Part shown: in pieces, positions 13,124 through 64,000 of the stretch
Layout of the letters: each line of letters starts with the position of its first letter
How positions within the stretch are numbered: position 1 is the stretch's first letter
Origin: Lamellibrachia satsuma
Lineage: Eukaryota > Annelida > Polychaeta > Sabellida > Siboglinidae
Direction of reading: 5' to 3'
Length of the DNA stretch: 64,000 nt
NCBI GenBank assembly: GCA_033239005.1
Contig: BSQZ01000026.1
Span: forward strand, 4,982,001 to 5,046,000
Position numbers and translations under genes: made by a program
The notes under the pieces: model-generated
Told to the model about the DNA's origin: nothing
The model's input: only the letters and a program-made list of their open reading frames with translations
Database searches by the model: none

Positions 13124-15060
13124 CTCCAAAATTGTCTAACAGTTCGTTTTTGTAGTATCCCGCCTTATTACTTGCTTATTTCTTTATCTAAAATAGTATT
13201 ATCACATACCACTGGCTTTTTTCTCAGGAAATATATACCTTTCCAATAGTATTTTGCGAATGAAGGTTCCACGTCCCTTTAAAGTGTACACATCAGCCAA
13301 AATAAGCTATCCCAAAAATATTTGTCATTTCAGAAAGCTATTACTTTTTTATTCACTAATGATAACTCAGCATTTGAAGTTTCTTACGTTAAAGTAAACT
13401 TTCCAATGTGTCACAACCAATGATATAGGCCCCTACAATTGCTACTCCTACCCAAACTTATTTTGTTTGTTAATGAACCCATTTTTATTGTTACGCCCGA
13501 TACCAAGCTCCCCAACAAATATTTCAATATTACATATTAATGATTTTCCAAAATAAACTTTGTTTAGAAAGCAGAGTAAAATCAAATTTATGATGAATGC
13601 ATTATTTCACAGTAGTTATTTTAATAAGTCCATTTCTTTGGATGTTGGTGCTGTCCATCAAAGTGTCTAATAATAACTGGTTACGCCCGGTACCACACTT
13701 TGTTATATATTGAGACATAATTAATGAAAGTTATTACTTAAAAATGTAGAAATATATAAATAACAATAATTATTGTATATATGAATGCTTTCTCGTGGGA
13801 TGCTATCAATGATACATCAAGACAAACCCATTTAGACGAATATTCAGCATTTCACCAGAACTGTTACGCCCGGTACCAAGCTAATCACCTGTCGCCAAAC
13901 ATTTCAGCTAAGGTCCGTTAGGAAGATAATATTTTTTATATTACTTTCCAACATTAAGAAGCTCAGTAAACACTACCTGTTGGAATATTATATGGAAAAC
14001 AACAACTTTGTTTTAAAATATTATCAGACGGTTGTTACGCCCGGTACCAAGGTGTGGTGGTTGTTGTTACACCATGTACCAAGCTTTCATGTTGCACAGC
14101 TAAAGGTAGATTCTGACCACTTCGCTCAGAGGCATCAGAAGACGGATGTTCAAAAGCTACTACAGGAAAACAAGATCTGTCAAGATGTCAAGATGGAAGC
14201 GAAATAAGTTGAATCATGGCTACAAGCAGATTATATTAGTGACACATGAGGGATCCGTTGAATAACGGAAATAAGGAAATGTTTTACATGACGACATATG
14301 TTCTGTACAAATGAACTTTGTATAAACAATTAAACATTAAAGAACAACATTAAATAAATTCAATCTGCCTAGATGTCAACAAAAAGCTGTTACACTGCAT
14401 CCACTCGTAGAACATCACACGATGAATGTTCAGAATGAAAAAAATACTTTAACAGCTTATTGGTATCTTGGAATGACGTTCTCATTGCAAAGGGCCAAAT
14501 GGATGATATTTTAAATTGTGTTCTAATTCAATTACCAGTGTGTGTATATGCAACAGTACTGTGCATGCGTGAGTAATTTCAAATCACATTCCTGGAACAG
14601 GGTCTCGTTATGAATTTATAGATGTTCCGACACTATTTTAGCATAACATCAAGAAGAACAATAACTGTCGAATGTCACTATTAAAATTAAATTCCAGCAT
14701 TTATTTTTTTTTCTTTAGGATGTTAAAACGAACTCAACACCTTGGTACCGGGCGTAACAGTAGAAGGTAATGTTCCTGACATGCGCCGCTTGCTGCTTAG
14801 CGAGTTTGCGGATTTAAACAAACAAACTTAAGAATTTAAATGCTTAGGCTATGTATTTTATCGGATTAAAGTTTAAGATAGATTGGGGAATATGGAAAAC
14901 TAATGGCCTCTACCAAGTCATCTTTCCGACAATTTTGGAGAATGGCCCTCCAATATGCAATTTTGGAGAATGGCTCTCCAATAGGCAATTTTGGAGAATG
15001 GCGCTCCAATAGGCAATTTTGGTGAACGGCCCTCCATTAGGCAATTTTTGAGAATTGCCC
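13124..15060. mobile_element. Nonautonomous inverted-repeat element nested in the LINE
   Basis: The left end CTCCAAAATTGTC (13124-13136) is inverted at the right end as GACAATTTTGGAG (14928-14940). The flanking hexamer TCCAAT is present at 13118-13123 and again at 15061-15066, as expected for a target-site duplication. Removing the insert rejoins the LINE reading frame at Ile-Gly. Inside, the word GTTACGCCCGGTACCAAG occurs four times in one orientation and once inverted. No transposase frame is visible. A homologous right end lies inverted at 63228-63700. The superfamily is unknown. Confidence 0.75.
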
Positions 15061-15076
15061 TCCAATAGGCAATTTT
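14930..15076. repeat. 28-bp tandem array at the transposon-LINE junction
   Basis: CAATTTTGGAGAATGGC-type units start at 14930, 14958, 14986, 15014 and 15042, an exact 28-bp period, and a partial unit starts at 15070. Each unit carries TTGGAG facing CTCCAA, a small hairpin. The unit spans the element's inverted end plus the target hexamer, so it is a duplicated junction. Confidence 0.9.
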
Positions 15077-15327
15077 GTGTTACCCAGCCTAAACTGAGTA
15101 AAAATAATTCTTAATCTCTCCGGTAACAATGTTAAGTATGATTCAAACTCGAATGCGTCTTTAAATATTCTATTGGTAATACATTTATCATTGTGAAATA
15201 CATTCGATAACCACGTTTGAATATATTCGTCATGAAGATAATTATTTAGCCATTTGTGATTGACGACATTAGGAAAGCGCCAAACGTTTGAAATACCACT
15301 TTCACATAAAATATTTTGAACAGTTTT

Positions 15328-16000
<673 letters not shown>

Positions 16001-16026
16001 GTTGTCTATGTGCGTGTCACCCTAAA

Positions 16027-56001
<39,975 letters not shown>

Positions 56002-58684
56002 GCCGAGTCACGGACCCTCTGTCCATTCGCTCTGGTCGGACGATCACAGGCACCGTCTGTCCGTTCTTGATTCGCAGGCGCTAATGACAAACTGACGGCG
56101 TCAAGATTGTCATTATCGTGACATACCTATAACATTAGCATAATCCATTGGCCAATTTGACGTATGGTGGGCGTAGTCACGCAAGGGACATTTCCTTTAA
56201 CTAGTATGTGGTTCACGATATGACGGCGTTGACATGTCGTATTTCTGTAGGATTTGACTTGTCTTAATCGCATAGCCCAAACAAGCCCCTCGCTGTCCCC
56301 CGTGTCGTTGCACCCCATTATTCCGCTTTCTTTACAGCAAGCTGCGCTGCGGTCAATGGAGGAAACCCAGCATCACTTCTAATCTGGTCATCCCACCTCT
56401 TCAGTGGCCTTCCTCTCTTACTGTGTCCTTTTAAAGCATGCGTGAATGCATGGCTAACGAAGTTATGTATCTTTAGTTAGGCTACGAAAATAAATGGTAA
56501 TGTGTTTACGTATCTACACAGCTTGACGTTTGCTTGATGTGCACGTTAACTTAAATTGGAAACGGGTTATCAATAAAATGCTCGCAAAATACAAAGTGCT
56601 GAAAGTCACCCCCACTGTAAATATCACTAACAAAAGCTTAGTACGTACCCTGAAATGACAAACCGTCTTGTTAAAAAAAGATTGGTAAATTAATTTATGT
56701 TATTCTTGTTTATATTCATCACCAATATTACCAAACATCTAGACCAAGTGGGGTACTTTCGATACTGTCAACACGGCTCCTCATCCTGCGTCGTATCCCG
56801 TATCTTTAAACATCTAACCGGAAGTTCAACTTTGCAATGCGCAAGTCAAATTTGTCCAGTATAGTGGATCACTAATCAACCATGATTCAAGTTTACAACT
56901 GATTGATGACTGAAACGAGACAGCTGGCATCCAGTCACGCATCGTCTTTTTTAGACTCCTCTTCAGTCATGGAATTATCTGATAGCAATATCCCAATATC
57001 AAGGTGCATACGTTATTTAGGTAAGCTGACCATGTGTTGTCTCAAAACCACTTTACTGTTTTTGATCCTGAATGCTTAGGGAGAAACTGAGACTGTGTGT
57101 TGAAAAGGCTAAGTTACGTAGAGCTTTTACACAAAATCGAAAAACAAAACAGTTCCCATCGACACTACATTGCCCAAATCGACGTGCGTGAATGTGCAGT
57201 ACAGAATGTAGTATGCCATAAGATTATTTTCCTGGATCACAGCTTGCAAGCCGTCGTACGTTGCGGAATTGTCGCAATATAAATAGGTCTCAACAGTCTA
57301 TAGTATCAATACGAGACTCGGTAAAGCGCACTCTGCTAGCTTATCGAGAATAACAATTAATGTCCGCTGTGTTCTGGTTCCACCGCAGGAACGGAGTGCT
57401 GTACTATCTTCCGGCTTTCATTTTTTACAGTATCGATTATTGGAGAACCCACAGGCTGAGTAATTCAATGATCTTATCAGATATTGTTGCGGAGAGGTAC
57501 TTCACAAATATATGCCATTTTGTCCTGCGTGCCGCTGGATGTGTTCCGCAAAAAGGTGTCATAATCATGTCCATATCGATCCCACCACCTCGTCGCAGCC
57601 CGTAAAAGGTAGCTCCATTGACGAAAGAAATTTGACGCCTGTATTTTCTCTTTGATTCAACTTCCAATAGGAATACACACTGGTTGCTAGGAGTGAATAT
57701 TCGTTCGATGAAGAGATCAATTTGTACACCACGCATAAGGCTTGCCAATTGACGGTGAGTAGCAAATCCAACATGAAAGCTGAATCCGTTTGCCATTCAG
57801 TTACTCTTGAACGCGTCGCCATTACGTTTCCTGCTCGAGACGCCAATTTCATCATCCAGACGCTGTAAGCGGGTTATCCCAGCTCAAAGAAATAATCTGG
57901 TCAGCTGCCATTGTCAAGGTTCCAATGTCAGATGAAAACGTTCGTCTTATTTCAATAAAGTAATTTGAACCGTTGCCCGGATGAGAATCGATGGAGGCTA
58001 CTCACCTATAAATGTCTGTTACTCAGTGTTAACAAATACCTTCTGTTATTTTTTGCTGTTTTCTTTGCTTTCGAATTTCCGCAGCCTTTCTTGTATTTGT
58101 AAACCGTGTAGCGCACGATACGATCACCTTACAAAAGCATGTAAAACCAGTAATCAGTCAATCTAAGAAAAGGATTTTTGACACATGCTGTTTCAAAAGC
58201 AGGTGATCTCGCACTGGATAAAATCACGTCATGAAGACAATGACATAATGTATTGCATATCATACATGGTGTTGTTACATATAAAATGGGATGCAGTGTC
58301 TCAATGTCATTGATTTGCCCACCAAACCATCTGTTCTGCCTTCATCCCTTCTCCATAACATATACTATATATACACTGCTGAAAATATGTGTTTTTAAAA
58401 GACCGTCGATACATCAGTTTCAAATTCAACGGCAGGACAGGACATTGACAGGGACTACAATTTGACTGGACGAATGATTGTATAATATACACGAAGAGCT
58501 ACACATTATAAAAATACGGTTGGTTATACCTTTCGATAATAATATTTGTGTTCATTATTTCTAACACTAATACATGATGTTGAATACATTCATCATTTAA
58601 CAAAATGACAAAAGCAACACAACCGATCATAACGCTGCTTAAAGTGTATTTCCCGCTACGCCTCGTTCAATTGATATAGTTGAG
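56002..58684. other. Upstream flank of the receptor gene
   Basis: The promoter should lie here if exon 1 is right, but no TATA box or initiator stands out. At 56335-56440 the minus strand encodes KGHSKRGRPLKRWDDQI, a LINE C-terminal scrap. A 119-codon minus frame at 57437-57796 is unassigned and described under findings. Confidence 0.5.
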
Positions 58685-59908
58685 TTTCTTTTTTTTTGCT
58701 ATTTTCGGTAAAGTACCTGTTCTTGGCATTTGAAACCCAGTATTTCAGAATATGACATTTTAAGTCAATCAAAAGACGGGTTCTAGCCGATATCACAAAA
58801 AAGGCAGCCAAGAAATACAGGATGGCGGACGCAGTTTATCGAAGCTATTTTGAAGCAGTCCAAACGTTAATATTTTAGAGAAAGGAGAATAAATCTTCCA
58901 GTGATGACATGCCGTGTTGCCCGTACGTCAGCCTACTGGCCGCGTTGACATGGCAGGCCCAGCAGGCGGCGGCGTTCTGTCACGACCCTTCAACTACGGC
59001 GTAGTTTACAACAAGATTTAACAACATGTCCATCCCAAACTACAAGTTCCAGATGGCAAGTGAACAATTAAGCCATTTACTTATAGAGAGTCCAATCTAT
59101 GTATATCCCGCTCTTATCAGATACATGTCAATTCTATATTTAAACATAATACACACTACTAGCATTAACACAATCATTTAAAAGTCTGTTCCATTCATTT
59201 ATCGCCCTCTGTGAGAATGAGTACTTTCTCATGTACAACCTACACTGTTCCTTAACTAATGTTACTTCCTTAAGTTTGAAGAACATATTCTTATCAATAT
59301 CCTCATAACCGTTCACTATTTTAAACAGTTCCATTTGGTCTCCTCTTAGTCTCCTGGTCTCTAGTGTTGTCAAACCACATTATAATAAGCGGTTTTCAGA
59401 GCTAAGGTCTCTAAATTGTAGAATCAGTTTAGTTGCTCACAGTTGTATTCTTTCAAGGTTGTATATATGTCCTTCTTACAATATGGCCTCCATGGTTGTA
59501 TATACTATTCAAAATGCGGTCTAACTATTGCTTTGTACATGGGTACGGTTTCTCCTTATGTGTGATAGTTCTCCTAATTAGCCTCATAATTTGATTACCT
59601 TTTGAATCAATAATCCCGAATGGCTGTGACACTTACGTTTCAGCACTATATATTATCCCTATGTCCTTTTCTTTAATGCTTCTACCTAGTACAGCTTCCC
59701 CTAGTTTATGTTCTTCTTCCATGTGTCCTGTGTGTATGCATTTACACGTCCCAAAATGAAATAAAATTTCCATTTTTCTGAACATTTAACCAATGTATCT
59801 AGTTCATCCTGTAAACTTTGTTTACCTGTGTCATTTGTAACCTTCCTGAATACTTTTGTGTCATCTGCAAATATAAGTATTTTGCTAGATATATGTCGTC
59901 TTCCAAAC

Positions 59909-60202
<294 letters not shown>

Positions 60203-60339
60203 GTTAAGGTCCTAATATTGAACCTTGTGGTACCCCACTCAAAACAGATTTCCCGTTTGAAATTTCACCATCTGCTATTACTCTATGTCTTCTGTGTATA
60301 AGCCATTTTGTATCATTTACCTATATATGTATAGGGAAT

Positions 60340-60617
60340 ATATGTTTATTGTTATTGTTAGTTTGGGTGGCTCCTACTATAGCGACCATTGTTGGTCTTA
60401 CTAGGAGTCTCCCTTCCCACAGCAAATATGTTTTTTTTTTTTTTGGTTGTTGCATAATGTATTACTTTTATTGATGATTTATTAGTTGCTATTATATATT
60501 GTACCGTTCTATATGTGCATGTATCATATGTGTTTATATCATTTATATTGCCACTCAATATAATTTATCTATGTTCTTTGCTGTTGGGACAAATAAAATT
60601 TATCCTTATCCTTATCC
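60340..60617 (+). mobile_element. Short retroelement 3' tail nested in the LINE
   Basis: It ends with GGGACAAATAAAATTTATCC followed by TTATCC repeats, a typical LINE/SINE tail with a polyadenylation-like AATAAA. It splits the RT frame between GDGSP and VNDTKWL. Confidence 0.6.
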
Positions 60618-63227
60618 ATTGGTGACCCGTCACCTACCCACTTTGCAATTTCTTCCAAAAAAACATTAGAGAGTGGTTTGACATGATCTTGCTTTTAGGA
60701 ACCCATGGTGAGATGTATTTATTAATTTATGTTTAACAAGGAATTTCACCATGTGGTCTCTAATGAATGTTTCTAGTAATTTGTATACAACTGATGTTAA
60801 ACTCACTGGCCTGTAATTTTCTGACTTGTTCCTCGATCCCTTCTTAAATAGCATGTAATGAAATGCTTTCCATTCTGAAGGAACTGTTCCTTCTTCTAGT
60901 GACAAGTTAAGCACTTTTGTTAGTGATTTACTAATTTGCTCTACAGTTTTGTTGGCATCCCATCAACTCCATGGAATTTATTATATTTCATCTTCTTAAT
61001 TTTCTTTACTATCATTTCAGACGTTACAAATAACTTCCCTAAATAGTCTGATTTATCCCCCTCAAATTTAATATCTGGAACTGGAAGTGATCTGATATCT
61101 GAAAAAAAAATGAGCTGAACTATTCAGTTACCTGATCTGGAAACCGCATCGAATGCATAAGATCGTATGACAGAATGGAAATGTGGATTTGGATAAGCCA
61201 CATTTAGGCTTGTGGCTGTTACGAAAAATATCCACTATTACGCAGGATGCAATGACTATGGATGACAGCAAATTCACAGTCTCACTGAGTGAAGCTTGAG
61301 TAATGTGTGCTAAATGACTTTGCAGCGACCTCGAATACTATCCTCACATGTGCGCCATAAATATAATCTAATTAGTCGTACGAAAGCCCTATATTTCTAC
61401 ATTATGTACATGTATGCCAAATTTTAAGTAAAAAGCTTGAACAGCTCATTATGTAGTATGAAGCGTAAACAAAACAACATAACAGTAAAAACTGCAAAGT
61501 ATGATTTCTCAGTTGAATATTTGTCGTGATGATGTGTGTAGTCGCTCTCTTGATTAACATGGTACATTCTTTGCAATCGAATATGATAAACGACATGAAT
61601 CTGAGGAATGGATGGACTGAAGCGAGATCACAGAAGGAGTGTAGTGGAATTATAAGAAGAGATTGGAACGAAGCAATACTTGAAAAAGAAGGTAGTTTTG
61701 AGCGGACTAAGAGGGAAGGACCTAAACAACGAATAATTGACAACGTGAACATGCAAAGCGGAACAGAGAAAAACGAACTAAGACTAAGAGGGAAGCACCT
61801 ATTCCGCGAATGAGCGAATCGAAAATGACAAAGTAAACATGTAAACGAACATTGAGGAGGAGGAAGAGTGTGAAGAGAGATGGAAAGGCATGTGTAAGCA
61901 TATAAGAGAACATGGCTGAAGATTGAAAGAACGGAAACGAATGTGCGATGTGGTTCTCACTCCACTGGGTATTACGACGAAGAAGAGGAACAATGTGTTT
62001 AATCAAACATCATGCGATAGACTAACGATGCATTTTGCGCATATTTTCGACACTTTCAAATAGCATACGATTGCAACGCTAATCAATAAATGTTGTAAAA
62101 GAACAGTGATGTTGAATACAGCAATGACGCTGAAGAAGAGGACATCATTTACCGGTCACCTCGTAGCAATATCATCATCAGAAACCATATACGGTACTGT
62201 GCATTAATTTTGTAATTAGAGCCTCCGGCGAAAGAATCCATATATGGAGCTGCGCCTTGATTGACAGGGAGGATAATAACCTGTCGAGTAATGTCTCCAA
62301 TGGTGGAATTATACAATATATACAGTAACTATTGTTTAATATGAATGTTAACGTTTAAATACACACACATCATAAGCATGCCACGCACGCACACGCATGC
62401 ACGGACGCACACGCGATCGCACGCACGCACGTATGTTAGTTAGATATGGCTCAAATGTATACATCATTTTTACCTATAATTTGAATGCACTGATAATTAG
62501 AATTTAAATAACGCGTAACAGAAGTGCTTAGTTTGACTAAATATTAGTGCTACCCTTCATCCGACAGGCAAAACGTTGATGCAACCAATAGTTGTCACAC
62601 TCAGCTGGTGTAGTAACCTGGCTATTTTTGTGATCAATGGAGTCGCAGTGATTAAGAAACGCAATACCCTCAATGTGATCGATGGTTCTGTATTCAATAT
62701 CGCTGAGATATGGCTAAATGTCGAGTGTCAAAGTCAGCGAACAATTAATTGTAGACATAAGTATCCTCGAATAAACGTTAACGACCATATGATTCTCTGC
62801 ATTCGGTATCAGAGCCGCCGGCGAAAGTATCGATATAGAATTGCATTATGGCTGACACGATAATGAGGCATTACTCAATAATATCCGTGACAACCAATGC
62901 GCAATTGCACATCGATACTTACGCCGGCAGATCGCCAGCGGTGCAATTATGCAAAAACACACAGTACCATTTGTTTAACATCGATGTTAATGTTTAAACA
63001 ATCACACATCATAAGAATGCCAACACACGATTACTACACATATGTGATACTGAAGATAACGGAATGTGTTAACTTGACGTATACCCCTAGATCAGCTCGG
63101 ATGGACAGAGATGGACACAAAGCGTAGAGCACAGCCATTGGCCACTACAAGGTCAACAACACAGTTCTTCTTACTTTAGGGGTGTCGGAACACCGATAAC
63201 ATAAACCCATGACCAACTCACAACTAC

Positions 63228-63700
63228 GGGGCCATTCTCCAAAATTGTCTGACAGTTGGCTTTGGTGGTGCCATTTTTTCATGTTCTCCAATCTCTTTTA
63301 AACTTTAATCTAATAAAATGCATAGCCTATGCATTTAAATTCTGAAGTTTGTTTGTTTAAATCCGAAAACTCCCTAAGTGGCAGGCGGCGCATATCAGGA
63401 ATGTTACTATGTATTGTTACGCCCGATACCAAGGCACCGGGTTCGTTCTAGCAACCTCAGGAAATATAAGTAAACCCTGGAATTGAATTATAATAGTGAT
63501 ATTCGACAGTTACCATGTTCTTATTCATACTATAATAAAACAGTGTGTGGACTATTTATAAATTCATAAAATGAGACCCTGTTTCGAGAATGTGATTTAA
63601 AATTGCTCGTGCGTGCACAGCACTGTTGAATATATACAACCTAGTAATTGAATTAGAACACAATTTAAAAATATCCCTTTTCCATAGACCACTTCTGAGA
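63228..63700 (-). mobile_element. Second copy of the inverted-repeat element's right end
   Basis: CATTCTCCAAAATTGTC near 63236, GCATAGCCTATGCATTTAAAT, the TTACGCCCGATACCAAG word at 63417 and AACACAATTTAAAA at 63658 match, inverted, the stretch 14480-14945. Only one junction unit is present here, against five at 14930-15076. Confidence 0.8.
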
Positions 63701-63738
63701 GATATTTTATAGATAATATAGTCCAGAGATAATGATTT

Positions 63739-64000
<262 letters not shown>

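Overview
This is animal (eukaryotic) nuclear DNA. Genes are split into small exons with GT-AG introns and no operon layout. About a third of the visible structure is simple-sequence arrays (long TA, CA/GT and CGCA tracts) and fragments of non-LTR retrotransposons. The protein families (a type II TARP-like calcium-channel gamma subunit, and a leucine-rich-repeat G-protein-coupled receptor with LDL-receptor class A, CUB, C-type lectin and somatomedin-B modules) point to an invertebrate bilaterian. GRL101-type receptors are best known from molluscs, so a mollusc or another lophotrochozoan is my preferred guess, but an invertebrate deuterostome cannot be excluded from this window.

Layout. 1-3446: noncoding, with a 71-bp tandem array and a short dispersed repeat. 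3447-5691 (+): the last three exons of a TARP/CACNG5-7-like gene. 6026-16026: intergenic, with a dead hAT transposase fragment, an intact tRNA-Thr(UGU), and a LINE 3' end (12740-15350) split by a ~1.8-kb inverted-repeat element. 16027-56001 (-): one giant receptor gene filling 40 kb. 56002-64000: upstream of that gene, with no confident exon, LINE remnants, a large inverted copy of a repeat that also lies inside the gene, and a CA array running to the window edge.

The receptor is the main content. I assembled 40 exons whose splice phases all agree. They sum to 6,498 nt and give an uninterrupted 2,165-residue protein: signal peptide, somatomedin B, C-type lectin 1, EGF, five CUB or CUB-like domains, C-type lectin 2, linker, C-type lectin 3, four LDLa repeats, a Cys-containing module of unknown type, two more LDLa repeats, a Cys-capped leucine-rich-repeat block, the FKFCC hinge typical of glycoprotein-hormone/relaxin-type LGRs, seven transmembrane segments, and a short Ser/Thr-rich tail. 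Every boundary between extracellular modules is a phase-1 intron, the signature of exon shuffling. The transmembrane part uses mixed phases.

Repeats are active inside the gene. One 44-bp tandem array has copied a splice donor five times, a 161-bp duplication sits over a splice acceptor, and homologous intron segments lie just upstream of lectin domains 2 and 3, one of them with a 26-bp unit expanded. The gene model is inference from sequence alone and needs transcript support, especially the first exon, the exon 12 donor and the exon 14 and 29 acceptors.
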